Positions 37,174 through 49,568 of a DNA stretch of 64,000 bases are shown one piece after another; the first letter of the stretch is position 1; every line of letters begins with the position of its first letter. Both the position numbers and the translations under genes were made by a program. Below the pieces are notes generated by a model that was not told the DNA's origin, searched no databases, and saw nothing but the letters and a program-made list of their open reading frames with translations. This DNA is from Craterostigma plantagineum (taxonomy: Eukaryota > Streptophyta > Magnoliopsida > Lamiales > Linderniaceae): positions 16,362 to 80,361 of the forward strand of contig JAPQWV010001598.1 in NCBI GenBank assembly GCA_027422505.1, written 5' to 3'.

Positions 37174-39185
37174 TCAAGAAAGCTCAGTTATGACTCGTTC
37201 GCATTTATCTTCCAAAATCTTCACAGCTTCTGTGAACAGTTCTTCAGGTGGTAATGCACCTGTGGACTCTATTGTAACTGATAAAGGCAAAAACAAATTA
37301 ACTCGATAAATAAGTAAGGATTGAGGTGTTTTAGTAGAAAAGTATTGGTATTGCCGAAATCAATAAGTGCTCACAAATGAAATGGTTTTTAACCCGTCGA
37401 AGTGATACGAGTTTGTCCCATTCGTCTCCTCTTATGCATTCTCGGCATAGTGTACAAGATCGAGGTCTTGCTACGGTTGCTCTCTTTCGACCTAAAGCAG
37501 AACCGTCACAAATTAGTGAAATTTGGACAGGAAAGGAGGGAATATGAACCATTACACAGAATGCGTTGGTGTAAGAGGTGGGTTTTATAGCTATCACATT
37601 ACCTTCGCCCATATCTTCAATGTCAAATACTTTGACGGGACATTTCATCACAAGTTCTTCGGCTTTTTTACCTTCAATCTCTTGCAACAAGACAACCTGC
37701 AACAGGATAATGATTCAAGAGTAGTATAGGGGAAAGGTTTCTCATTGATTTTCTGAGGGACGTTTTGATCAAAATGAAAATGGTGTCAATTTCTATACCT
37801 CGGGGAGCATCCTATACCAAGCAGTTGCAACAGGTGACCATTTCGCATGTGTCTTACCTAAGCCTTTCACAGCATGTGCCTCCAACTCAATCTCCTAAAG
37901 ACATAAAAATGATAAAGAAAATTAGTATATATAGATTATGATTATTGATCGAGTTATGAAATCAGCACAGTGAGAAATGGTAAAGTAAAATAAGCTTAAA
38001 AATATGAGTCTACCAATTCGGGATACCCCAATGTCAAACCATACCTGCCCTGCTCCAAGTTTAGCTATGATTATATCATCGTGCTTTGGTGCAATGGGGT
38101 TGTTTTTAAACTCCGGCAAAGACTCTTGGCTACAATTGAATGAAGTGTAAGTCTTTGTCTTTGAAGATGAAGCATCACCTGCTTTGTTTGTACTCAATAG
38201 GAACTCACTCCCATTGGGAAGCCACTTGAGTTCTTTTGATACCACTGCAATTTTCACATCGAGAAGAAAATTGCAAGTAAAGGAATCAGTACGCAGAGAG
38301 GAAAAAGTTCAGTATGAGTCAAATGTAGTACCTGTAATACGTTCATTCTTTCGACCTCGAACATGAAGTTTAAATACAATGGTGTTCTTCTCATCAGGCT
38401 CTTCGTTTTCTGGATGACAACAAATTTAAACGTTAAGCATAACCTTCTCGAGAAAAAAGATAAGAATATGATCTGTGATTAGCAATATATAGATGAAACC
38501 TGAAATATAATTAAAGAGCCTGGGGTCGACTTTAAGAGGAATAAGACCAAGCCTATGAGCAAGCACCTCATCTTGAATCACAGAGGTATTATTTGCTACG
38601 AAAACCTTCTCGATAGCCATGGTCGGAAGCTAGATATCAGAAATACAAAGACATTAGCCATTCATTAGCCATACAACAGACACAGAAGAGAACCAATCTT
38701 CAGCAAAGATGAGGGCCAGGTAACACACCTCAGAAATTAGTATCCTCCGAAAAGCGTTAGCAACTGCTGCATCAACTCCGATCATGTCAAACTCCATGTC
38801 ATCCTCTGTAAGCCTAATCACTTCGACTCTGAAATTCCGACGAAATTCATTCAGCCTCAGACTGTTGTCCACTCCCATCGATGCATACGCGCCAGAATAC
38901 TGAACACTCTCCGTCTATCTCCACCCAAAAAAGGCCGCAAAAAACAAAGTCAAAAAATCCAAAAAACAAAACTATCCACAAATTAATTTCTTAGGTTAGG
39001 AACCCAGCATAACATACATGAGTTGGCGCGTCGAAATTGCACTGAACGCGCGTCCTCTGAAGCTCAAGGTGCGGCGGCAGATTGCCCTTTGGGACATCTG
39101 GCAGATCCCAAATAGGAACTTTACGCGTCCTCTGATGTTCTCTCGACGAATTCTCCGATTCCGAACTTTCTGAAACCATTTTCAC
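37174..39185 (-). CDS. RPAC1: RPAC1, shared AC40 subunit of RNA polymerases I and III
   Basis: Nine exons (39018-39185, 38729-38914, 38500-38629, 38332-38409, 38045-38244, 37799-37894, 37603-37696, 37375-37491, 37174-37277) join to 390 residues, close to the family length. The first part (about 60-115) is the dimerisation domain, with [20 protein letters not shown] and [20 protein letters not shown], the alpha-motif shared with bacterial Rpo[21 protein letters not shown] and [11 protein letters not shown] follow. The insert domain has [16 protein letters not shown] and a Cys-rich TLCREC motif. The C-terminal helix is [20 protein letters not shown]40 pairs with AC19 to seed assembly of Pol I and Pol III, which make rRNA and tRNA/5S RNA. 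All introns are GT-AG. The start chosen is the first of two close Met residues (MKMVSE). Confidence 0.94.
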
Positions 39186-39933
39186 TTTTTCCCGCTAAAC
39201 CTAGTACGCCAGGAGAAGGAGGGGGAAAGATCGAAGTTTTAGGGTTTATCTGATCGTCTAGGGTTTATCATGGGAAGCTGGGAAGACTTGTGGCGAATTA
39301 TTTCCATAAATTGCAACAGATGGTACTTGCAAATAAGATATTGCAATTAAGTACACAAACTTCGACATATACTTTAGGCTTATATCTAATGAACCCCTAC
39401 TAAATTTTTTTCTTCCATTTAAGGAAAAAACCGTGCTCGGCCGTTGCGATTATTCGTTCCCCTCGCTCGTGACGAAGTTGATGAATCGCAATACGCATTC
39501 TTCAATCGATTATTTAGCTCCTTCGGTGACCTCTGCGCTCGGCGGACGACGACGGAGAATCATCTTTTCTAATATGAGTTAGATATGTTAGTTCCAGGGG
39601 TATTTCAATGGCTGCTATTGAGATTTTTGCAGTAACAAATCAGAAATTGAAGTTATTAATGCCTTTATTACAGAGTTCGGTAATGTATTTGTCTGATTCA
39701 TTTCATGATAGAGACTTGGGCTTTATGTAAGTTTTTCTCATCGAGATTTTACAAAATGAGAACATTTCTCTAATCTTTTGCACTAACTACAAGATCATTC
39801 CTTCTGCAGTTCAACATCATCTTCAGATATTTGCAACAAATTGATCGTACGTTATGCTGTTAAATTACGAAATAGCAAAAGCAATGAGCAAAACTCACAC
39901 GTTGAGAATAAAGGCATCGCTCGCTCGATGAGA
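39186..39933. other. RPAC1 upstream region and CCDC22-like 3' flank
   Basis: This 748-base gap lies between two minus-strand genes. It should contain the RPAC1 promoter and leader on the left and the CCDC22-like 3' UTR on the right. A somewhat GC-richer patch at about 39430-39560 has no long open frame. Nothing else is recognised. Confidence 0.45.
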
Positions 39934-41087
39934 TCATTTCAACTCTGAGCCCATTGCAGCGACTCTGGCCTCAAAATCTGAAGCATCTCTTCGAGCCCTA
40001 TCAGTAGAAAGGAGGGTTTCTCCAATTTGTTCGAAGCTCTCGTGAATTTGTCTGAGAAGCCTATAAGCTTGTCGGGCAATTGGGTCTTTCTTGGCTTCCC
40101 TAAAAGAGAGTCTCCAAATTCAACGAAAAAAGCACTCTGTTCCAACCGGAAAACAGAAGAATAATAACGCATCGAAATATACCTGAAGATGGTTTCGTCG
40201 ATCACCGCGTAAGTTCGAGCAAGGCGTTCTTGAGTGCTGTTGCTCTCGATTTGAAGCGCCCGCGTGTCTTTTAGGATCCTTCGTATGTCCGCGTCTTGTT
40301 TTCGACTGTTCTTCGTGATTTCGTTGATTCCCTCTGCGTAGGATTTTCTCGGGGCGTTCTTAGTCTGATTCTCCACATCAGATGAGAGCCTCAGTAGTTC
40401 TTCGTCCCTTCAACGCACAAAACAAGGCAAGAACTGCTTAGCTGATCGAAACGTAACATCAATTCAACCAGCCAAAGCTGCAAAAGAGAATGCGTAACCC
40501 GAACTACCTTCTTTTGATCTCAGCTAAAACCGATTCGGTCTCCAACTCGATTTCTTTCTTCCTAACAAGCTTTTCAATTGCACTGGGATTTGATTCAATA
40601 AGAGACTGCTCAAGAGCTTTTTTCTTCTCTTGTAAAGAGTGTATCTTTTCCTTCCTACATCAAACAAACAACTTACAAGAGGTGAATCTATATGTATATG
40701 TGCTATTATGGGTTCAACAAATCACGAACATCCTAATCCTCATAACTGATTAAACTGTATCGTAACTCAGTCAAGAAGTGAAAATCTATTGGCAGATACT
40801 TACCATTCAGACTCAAGTTCCTCGACCATGTGCCTTCTTTCTTCAACTTCATTGCGTAGCTGTTCGATGCTAAACTCGATTGACCGTTGCCCATCAAATA
40901 TCATTTCTACAGCAGCTCTCAGTATACCGATTTCTTCGTCAACATGCTGAGGACCATCTCGGCGAGCTTCACGACAAGATTCCTCTTTACATACATCTTG
41001 GCAAGAATCTGAAGCAGTTTCGCGAGGAATTTGAGCCGAGTGTTGTTCGGTCCCACGATCCTTCAGCAAAGGATCATTCGTTTCCAT
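39934..41087 (-). CDS. CCDC22-like coiled-coil protein, N-terminally shortened
   Basis: Four exons (40804-41087, 40508-40654, 40183-40407, 39934-40099) join in frame to 273 residues from the Met at 41087. The frame is open further upstream to about 41150 (ending LESVEW before the Met). The sequence is a continuous coiled coil and matches the second half of plant CCDC22: LESVEWMETND, ELESEWKEKIHSLQEKKKAL, EINEITKNSRKQDADIRRIL and EAKKDPIARQAYRLLRQIHE are recognisable family blocks. Full CCDC22 has an N-terminal NN-CH domain before this coil and joins COMMD proteins and CCDC93 in endosomal recycling. That domain is absent: no candidate exon lies between this gene and ABCG26. The C-terminus is also short by roughly 20 residues. 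It may be a truncated paralogue or a misassembled gene. Confidence 0.75.
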
Positions 41088-41480
41088 CCACTCTACGCTT
41101 TCAAGATCTGCAATTTCTGATAATTCCGCCGCACGATAGCCAAGATTTCAATTTCAATTTTCAATTATGGTCAAGGCGATGGCGCGCTTTCACCTTACCA
41201 CCCACGCATAAGCGTTAACGACTTTCTGGTTTCGGACTAAACTGAAAAAGAATAAAAAAAAATAAAATCTTTGGGCGGGCGAATTGCCGTACGTGTTTCG
41301 CAACTAAAAAGACATACAAAGCATGCATGTCGCCTAACACCCATCGATCACACTTGGTTTTCTTGCAAGTTTAATTTGGTTTAAGGTTGTTTGAATGTTC
41401 AGTTTGTCCATATATAGACAGACAACACACACTTGTGATAAGCTTAGCACTAACTGTAATCACAAATCTCCCATGAAAGA
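41088..41480. other. Divergent promoter region of CCDC22-like gene and ABCG26
   Basis: The two start codons are 394 bases apart and point away from each other, so promoter elements for both must share this space. A TATA-like motif for ABCG26 lies at 41411. The left part, next to the coiled-coil gene, is where its missing N-terminal exons would be expected; none are found. Confidence 0.5.
41411..41416 (+). promoter_or_regulatory. Candidate TATA box of ABCG26
   Basis: TATATA (context CCATATATAGACAG) lies 70 bases upstream of the ABCG26 start codon, a normal distance for a gene with a 35-40 base leader. Position is the only evidence. Confidence 0.4.
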
Positions 41481-44393
41481 ATGGAGCATGGAGAAAGAGA
41501 TTCAATCGTCGAAGACTTATCATCGCCATCGCCGCCTCCTACGATGCTTCATGTCACCGCAAGCAGCAGCTTTGGTCATAACACAGACCATCACTTCATC
41601 TCCGAGCCTAACTATAATCCGAGGATAATCACTTCATCTCCTCAGGAAATCGATATCGAGGAGAATATAAACATATCGAGTGCCATACAAGACAAGCCTC
41701 TTCCCATCTTCCTCAAGGTAAGTATAAAAAACACTGTACTTCAGACTCGAACGATACATCATAATCGCCTTCTTTGTTAATTCGTCATTTTCTTTGCAAT
41801 GCTTATGTGCAGTTTGCTGACGTGGAATACAAGGTTAAGCTCCCAAGGGTTTCGGCGGTTAGGGCATTCGTGACGAACACGAATCTGTCGACTGTCGAGG
41901 GGCAAAACGGTAATAATTACAAGCGGATATTAAAGGGCATCACGGGGAGCGTGGGGCCCGGCGAGATTCTAGCCCTAATGGGACCGTCCGGCAGCGGAAA
42001 GACGACTCTGCTGAAGATCGTCGGCGGTCGAACGATTCAGGAAAACGTGAAAGGAACGATAACTTACAACGACATTTCTTACAGCCCGGCCCTAAAGCGA
42101 AGGTACATATACATATTATATATAGCTATTTACGTATTCTTACTTCGTCGACCGTTTTTTTCTTGCATAAAAAAAGGATCGGATTCGTGACGCAAGACGA
42201 CGTCCTCTTCCCCCAACTGACCGTCGAAGAAACCCTAATTTTCGCCGCGTTTTTGCGACTCTCGGGCAGAATGAGCCAACGCCAGAAGTACGAGAAAGTC
42301 GAACTCATCATCAAAGGATTAGGCCTCGAAAGGTCTCTCTCTCTCTTTACACGCATAATCTATACATACATTGTCCATACACACACATTATGGTAATAAT
42401 CGACATTATACATACATAGATGTCGCCATACAAGAGTCGGCGGTGGATTGATCAAAGGAGTATCGGGCGGAGAAAGGAAGAGGACAAGCATAGGCTACGA
42501 AATACTCGTCGATCCTTCGCTGCTACTGCTCGACGAGCCCACCTCGGGCCTCGACTCGACGTCCGCTAATAGACTTCTTCAGATGCTCCGAGGGCTCGCC
42601 CAGGCGGGGAGGACGATCATTACGACGATTCATCAGCCTTCGAGCAGAATGTTCCACACTTTCGACAAGCTCTTGCTACTCTCGGAAGGGTACCCGGTGT
42701 ACTTTGGGAAGGCGAGGGATTCGATGGAATACTTTTCGCACTTAAAGTTCGTCCCGGAAATAGCCATGAACCCCGCGGAGTTCTTGCTAGATTTGGCCAC
42801 TGGGCAGGTGAATGACATCAGCGCGCCCGACGAGCTGATGGCGAACAACGGAGCGGCCGAGTACGAGAAACTCGTAATAAAAGTGAGGCGTGCGGATTTT
42901 ATTCTTTCGCAAGAATTGCACTTCTAGTTCTTCGTTTCATGTAATGCTACGTACGCTTGGTAGCATTTGCAGCACAAGTACAAAGTCGAGCTGGAGGAGA
43001 AGGAGAAGGAAGAGAGTCGTCGGGCACTGGCCGTGCCCGAGGAGCTACAGTTGGCCATACAGGTGAAGAAGGATTGGACGTTGTCATGGCGGCAACAGTT
43101 CGCTATATTGTTTAGGCGGACGTTCAAAGAGCGTTGGAGGGATTACTTCGACCTCCTCAGGCTTATTCAGTCGTTCGGAGTCTCCGTTCTGTTGGGCCTC
43201 CTTTGGTACAAATCGAGCACGTCCACCGAGGCCCAGCTCCGAGACCAGGTTTGAAAACTCCTATTGTCAATTGATTTTAGGACAGACACATCATCTCTAG
43301 CGAAGTTATTGCAAGAAACAAATCCCATTTGCAGATAGGGTTGTTGTTCTACATATGCATCTTCTGGACGTCCTCGTCCATATTCGGGGCTGTCTACGTT
43401 TTCCCCTTCGAGAAGATGTACCTGGTGAAGGAGAGGAAGGCGGACATGTACAGGCTGAGCGTATACTACGTGTGCAGCACGCTGTGCGATATGGTGGCCC
43501 ACGTGCTCTACCCCACCTTCTTCATGTGCATACTGTACTTCATGGCGGGGTTCAAGAGGACTGCAGAGTGCTTCTTCTTCACCCTCTCCGTGATCCTATT
43601 GATCGTCGTCACAAGCCAAGTAAGTACGCTCAATTCAAGATTTAAAAATCGGATTTTCTTTTCGATTAAGAGGAATTATGCACCGATTCAATCGTTCTCG
43701 ATTCCTCAGGGGGCGGGAGAGCTATTCGGAGCTGCAGTGATGAGCGTTAAACGCGCCGGAATGATTGCTTCGTTGATCTTGATGTTGTTTCTCCTCACCG
43801 GAGGATACTACGTTCAAGTAAGTTTTTCTCTCTTTCAGTAAACACTGTAAACCCTGGCCTTTGGATCAAATACACCTAACGACTAACATAATAGCCCACA
43901 AACTGCGCCAACCAAGTAAGCCGCATTGGGACGAGTCCATATGCGACGGACTCATTCAAAGTATTTGGTAGCCAGAATAAAAATGACGATTCGATCTTAT
44001 GACCTCCCCTCCAAAGCCCTTGAGCCATCAACCTCAACCACTGAATGAGCTAAGGCCTCATCGGTGGGTGGCTCACCCAGACGATTCATATTATATGAAG
44101 TTTGAATTTTTTTTCCATTGCAGCACATACCCAAGTTCATGCAGTGGTTGAAGTACATATCGTTCATGTACTACGGGTTTAGGCTACTGGTGAAGGTTCA
44201 ATACTCTGGGGACGAGCTTTACGAGTGCGAGAGCAGAGGGGGCTGTCGAAGGCTGCAGAGCTCGCCTTCGTTTGATACGATCAATTTGGAAGGTGGGCTC
44301 AAGGAGGTGTGGGTCCTACTGGCTATGGCGCTGGCTTACAGGCTATGCGCATATCTGTGCTTGAGAAGGAAGATTAGCAGATATGATCTGTAG
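41481..44393 (+). CDS. ABCG26: ABCG26 half-size ABC transporter (pollen-wall precursor export)
   Basis: Eight exons (41481-41717, 41813-42102, 42177-42332, 42420-42882, 42973-43248, 43335-43619, 43710-43817, 44124-44393) join to 694 residues. The nucleotide-binding domain comes first: Walker [13 protein letters not shown]-loop [15 protein letters not shown] signature VSGGERKR, Walker [14 protein letters not shown] and the H-loop [10 protein letters not shown]. Six membrane segments follow, including [35 protein letters not shown] and [19 protein letters not shown], then a Cys-containing loop ([12 protein letters not shown]) and a last helix. This order is the reverse (NBD-TMD) ABCG layout. 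The N-terminal DKPLPIFLK block and the [20 protein letters not shown] stretch match ABCG26, which exports sporopollenin precursors from the tapetum in Arabidopsis. As a half transporter it must dimerise. Intron 7 holds a SINE-like sequence. Confidence 0.94.
43860..44090 (-). mobile_element. Possible tRNA-derived SINE in ABCG26 intron 7
   Basis: On the minus strand the sequence carries an A-box-like TTAGCTCATTCAGTGGTTGA at about 44034-44053 and, 35 bases on, a weak B-box-like AGATCGAATCGTC at 43985-43997. These are the internal Pol III promoter parts of tRNA genes and tRNA-derived SINEs. No complete tRNA cloverleaf was recognised. The ends and target duplication are unclear, so the limits are approximate. 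Confidence 0.4.
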
Positions 44394-44584
44394 ACCTTTG
44401 CCACAACATTAAACTCAATATATTATAGCGATAAAAGCCCTTTTATAGTAGCATTCTTGCAGATTAAAATATGTAGAAATACACACAGCAACACAACATT
44501 GAGAGTGGAAATTTGTAATCTTACTATATTGGATAACCTTAATTTAAAACAAACGAGCTCGCCTAGCTCTAATAATAGACAGTG

Positions 44585-47500
44585 TTAGGCCGGCCTGTCC
44601 CATGAAGTTTCTGATGTCACCTTGTTCCCGTAATAGATTTGCTTCGAGGACTCGTCCCAGTAAGCCTGACAAGTTTTAAGGTAAAAAAACATGAAATAAT
44701 GATGTTACACAGAAATAAATTTTTCCAATTTGAAAAGGGAAACTGCTAAGTGATCGATCGTTCACATGCACAAATTCGGTCTATCATCAACTGTCAACAA
44801 TTTCCACTTAGATTAATGACTATTTTTATATATACAAGATTCACATGGCTATTGTTGATAAAATGATAGGGTATGGAAAGCACCTGCCACCCAGATGGGA
44901 GACCCTTTGAAAGTTCGACGAGATCATGTGGCTGTTGAATTCCATCTGCTGCTGCTGATGTACTACTGCTTTGTCCGGCTTCTTTCATTCTTTCTGCTCT
45001 CTTACGTTTCACCCGCTCCCTCCTTCAAGGAGATAATGATGAACCGATGGAATTGGAAAAAGTGTTAAATGGAAAAATCTTATATTTCAAAACAGGTTCA
45101 CATAGAGTGAGGAATTTGGATGTTCAAGTTGTACTAAAAATTAGTAGCGGGATCGAGACAGAAACAATACCAATCACCTCCCAGTGGCTGGAAATTAGCA
45201 TTATCTTTAGCCTCACCACTGGCAATTTGCTGAGCTTTCCACTCCTGAAATTGGATGGAAATCGTAAAAACTAGAATATGACGATATGAGGGGAACAACT
45301 ATGGTTCAAAGGTAAGGGCTTGTCCATCATTTGAGTAAAACCAATTCGTATATGTTGAACGTTCCATGCTGGATGAACGACTGCTTCTGTTAAACAGGGA
45401 AAGCTAGGTTCTTTAACTAATTAACAATTATGAGTTATATCTATTATTTCCTCCTATAACTAAGATATATTTTGATCCTTGGAGGTAACAACATTTATCA
45501 ATTCGAGAGAAGCATACGCGAAGTTCAAACCTCTATTTCTCTATGTCGTTTTCTCTCTAAGATTTCAATTGGATCCGGCTCCTCTTCCTCCTCATCCATT
45601 TCCTCCTTTGCAGCTTTCCACTAAAAAAATACAAGATTAATTGTATTCAGTAATCATTCATGTCAAGTTAAATGACGTTCATCAGAGTACTGTATATGCG
45701 ATTAATGGAAAGATATATGGGCCCAAACCTTGTCCACCAAACTGGAGACTTTCTTATTGGATCTCAAAGTTGACCCCACCGCAATGGTCCGTTTCTTGCT
45801 ACGAGCAGCTGTACAGATGACAAATTGCCACACATCACATTTAAGCTACTTAAAACACATGAACTAGCACTTGAATACAACCCAACACACAGTATTCAAC
45901 TTGACCCTTCTCAGGCCCTCAAATTACCAACCGACCAGACCAATACAAAAGGTACAAATCCGAGTCAAATCTCAAGTTTTGCTCGCTTGGGAACAAAACA
46001 CCACCTAGTTATTACCTTTAGGAGGCCCTTTAGATGTAGAAGGAGCAGTGGCAGCTACAGAAGAAGTTGAGGCGTCAGATATTGACAAGCTATTGATCAC
46101 TGAAGGCGCTGCTGGAGCAGCAACTGAGGCTTGTGTGTCAAGAGAGGGCTTTACGGTGACCTGACAAGGGTTAGCATCTATAACGGTGGGTAGACTTTGA
46201 GGAGTAGGTTCGAGATTAACACCATCAGACCCAACAGCTTCTCCACTAACCGCTAGAACAGAACTTTGGACTGGATTTTGAGAGCCATAATAAGCCACAG
46301 GTTCAACTTGATTGACTACCATACCATATGAATTTGAAGATGCATCGAAATAATTTGGTACCAGCCCTCCCTCAGGAAGCGTATAGAGGGTGCCGCCTGA
46401 GGTTTCAGTGTTGGGCTGTCCATAATATGCAAGGCCAGGCCCAGCATATGACATAACATATTGTTGTGGATAAGGATATGCCTGAACGGAATCAAAATAT
46501 GCAGGCATTGGGTGCGAAGTTTCTGGAGCGTCCTCAGGTGGTGGGGGAGGGAAAGGTTCATCAGGCGGCGGTGGAGGAGGAAAAGGTTCGTTATCGAGAG
46601 GTGGAGCTGGAATCCATCCTTCACGTGGGGGAACACTATAGACTGTGGATTCTTTGGTGGGAAGTGTACTGTTTGTTGATACTTGAAGCTCGGCAGTTGA
46701 TGCAAGTGGATTAGTATCTTCAATTTCCATCTCCACATCCATATCAGCGTCTTCACAGTGAAAATCAGGTCTAGAAATTTCTTCAGTGACTTCTGCAATT
46801 CCATTTCCAGCACTTTTACTACCAAGAGGTGAAAGGTTAACAATGGTCACACCATCAGCATCAAAAGATTGAGGACTGGGCTTAATAGGTTCGGCTAGAT
46901 CTTCTCCAGCAGTAGAGGAGTCCTTTGGCTCACCAGAGACACTTTCAATGTTATTCTCAATTCCTCCAACAGGCTCCAGTGCTGCTCCACTTATTGATGG
47001 AAAATTATGACGTTCTGCGAGGCGATCTACATCGGCTTCTAATCTTTTTAGCTGAACCTCCAAATGCTGCCAAAAGGGAAGCAGAGATGAACCATGTGAT
47101 GCTAATGCTTTGATATCACCAAGTCGGATTTCCGTCTCCAGGGCATACTTCGATTTAAGCTCTTCATCTTCATTTGAATTCCAACTGAATGGAAGGAAAC
47201 AAGACCAAAGTTGAGATGGACAATGGAAGACGAAATGAAATCAGAAATAATATGGGCCTACGAAACAGATGCATAGAACAAGAATCCAGAACAACACAAT
47301 GGATAGGAAGAACCATGTCCCCGTGGTAGAACAAACTGGACTGGCAAAATGTTCCTAAAAGATACTAAAAACAGTAATGGATGCATGTTTCGTACCTCGT
47401 CAGATTTTCTTTCAGTCTCATTAACAGGCTTTCACTAAGTTCTTTCAGCTGTGAGGAAAGATCAATGCCGCTACTATTCTCATCAGAATAATTTCCGATG

Positions 47501-49252
47501 AGAGACCTTCCATGAGACGGGCTACATCCTGTATGGAATTCCTTGTTATCATTAAAACCACCTTGAATTTCATCACCGGATCCATTCAATTTCGTCTCTT
47601 GCTCGATTAGAGAGGGCTTACTTGTAGCATATGTGACAGTCCCACCATCAACTTTACTCTCAGACTGATCAGCGTCTTTCCCTACGGATGTCCCACCGGT
47701 TTCTACAGCAAATGCGTCAGGGACATCCCATGAAGTTTCACCTGTCGCTATATTCCAATAATAATATTGATTACTTTCTTCATGTAAAACCATCTTCCAG
47801 CCTGAAACTACAGCCCCATTGAACTGCTCATCATTTGAGGGATGAAGAAGCAGAGTATCACTGATTTCGCTGTCGTGTCTTTTAGTATGCTCAGAATCCA
47901 TCTCAGTGGTGTTACCCTTCTCATGTTTCTGACAGCTATCAAAAGAAACACCCCCATCCTTATGAATACCTTCTTCCTTTTGAACAGTTAGCTCATCAAC
48001 GCGAACTTGAACATCTCCAGCGTCTTCAAATATGGCAATTTTCTGGAAAACGAGTTAATACATATGAAATCCCACTGGGTCCTATATATATTTATATACT
48101 TCTATTTTCAAATCATAAACAGGCAATATAAGCAAAAAATTGTAAAATTACCTTCTCACCAACTTCAACCGAAGCATCCTCTGCACTAGCTAAATTACTT
48201 CCTTCGTTTGAACCCTCATCCATCTCATCATCACTATATTCCTCAAGAAGTGAGAGAGGATTTTGTTGCTTTTTCCCTGTGATCGAAACTACGTGTCAAA
48301 AATCTGTATATGACTGTTTTCATATCAATGTATTTGCACAAACATAAAATATCCAGCTTAATTAACATCTAAGTTAATGAAGAGGCTGAAATTTTCATAG
48401 GCATTCAGCTAGACCACCCCACCTGTATAAGAAATCGGAAAGCATCAGTATCTCCAAAAGGAAATAAAGCCAAAGATACGAACCAATTGAGCTTAAGTCC
48501 ATCTCATCTTCAAACAGTCTCCGGTGCCTCCGAGTATAAGGTATAAGAGTTCGAAGTTAACAGATTAATGCAGTGTGGCTGGGTAGATGTAGTCTGATAA
48601 CCATTTGAGTGTTCTCATAACCACAGCCATCCTACAGACTGATGAATTTATTTTCAAGGGACAAATAACATGGGCCGCACAAAAAACCCAATACTTTCCA
48701 CCAATAGTACATCATGTCTTCTCTACAAGACCAGTCCATTGAAGAAGACAAAACCCACCTTTATTGGGTAATTCAGGTTGAGTTTTGGTGTAACTTTCCC
48801 CTCCAACCTTTTCCATGGCAGAGATGCCATCCGAATCTCCTGTCCACAGAAAACAACTCAATGATTAAACAAAATAGCCTCTCTCTTACAAGCAAAAACC
48901 ACTCTACAAAAAAGCTGCTGTGTACTAAAAAGAACGTCATGTCAATATCTGACTGCATACAGTAGCAAGCCTCATGAAAATCTAGCTAAAGACAATTCAG
49001 CAGTGCAATCAGCAAACTGATACGACTTCTAATCATCATAGAACCTACCGGCAAAGTGCCACCTACTAAGAACCCCGCCAAATCATTTGTTCATCAATTT
49101 CAATAAATCTAATAACGTGAAGCTCACACAACACAAATTCTGAAGTAAGTAAAACTATGTCTGATACCGGGAAGTTCCTCGAACAGATCGAGCTTAACCC
49201 TGCGACCGGCGTTGCTCATCGCCGCCAGTCGACGTTCCTTTCGCCTCCCCAT
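44585..49252 (-). CDS. FNBP4-like protein with two WW domains
   Basis: Nine exons (49168-49252, 48152-48276, 47396-48042, 46016-47184, 45729-45808, 45531-45620, 45171-45244, 44884-45022, 44585-44665) join to 829 residues. The N-terminus is basic (MGRRKERRLAAMSNAGRRVK) with an acidic LLEEYSDDEMDEG block. WW domain 1 lies in the third exon (SGWKMVLHEESNQYYYWNIA then TGETSWDVP). A long middle section is acidic and Pro-rich, with PFPPPPPPDEPFPPPPPEDA. A charged region (WKAAKEEMDEEEEEPDPIEI, NFQPLGGDWRERVKRKRAE) precedes WW domain 2 at the very end (LPSGWQAYWDESSKQIYYGN, then SETSWDRP). WW pairs bind Pro-rich ligands; animal FNBP4 binds formins and is linked to splicing factors, and plant function is unclear. 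The 45171 donor was chosen over one seven bases away because only it keeps the frame. Confidence 0.88.
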
Positions 49253-49568
49253 CAAGAATCGCAGTCAAATTAATCAGAAGTGAATCGGTCTGATGTATAA
49301 TCCTTTAAAATTGCCGGGAGTTTGAAGAGCTCCAAGAGAAGTTGATTTCAAGTTATGTTTGAAGCCCTAGTCGGACTCCTCTGCGGCTATTTTAATTAAA
49401 TGGGCCAAATTAAAACATTTATTAACTTATGAATAAGATGAGGTAGCCGGGCGAGTTAAATTGTGCAATTATAGTTATTTATAAGGTGCAATGTGCAATA
49501 ATTCCAAAATTGGCGATTAGTGGAAAGCAAAGCAAATTCGTGGCCTATCGCAAGAACTACCACAACCA
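49253..49568. other. Head-to-head promoter gap, FNBP4-like and FKBP16-1
   Basis: Only 316 bases separate the two divergent start codons, so both promoters and leaders must fit here. I see no strong TATA box for either gene; ATTTAATT and TTATTTATAAGG are the most AT-rich patches. Confidence 0.5.

Noticed and set aside
41120..41160. A short NLGYR match to the CCDC22 N-terminal domain just upstream of the truncated gene
   Set aside because: Five residues after an in-frame stop are too little to claim a remnant.
33381..49252. SEC14, RPAC1, CCDC22-like, ABCG26 and WW genes as a functional cluster
   Set aside because: Their products act in unrelated processes and orientations are mixed; no biosynthetic or operon-like logic is seen.
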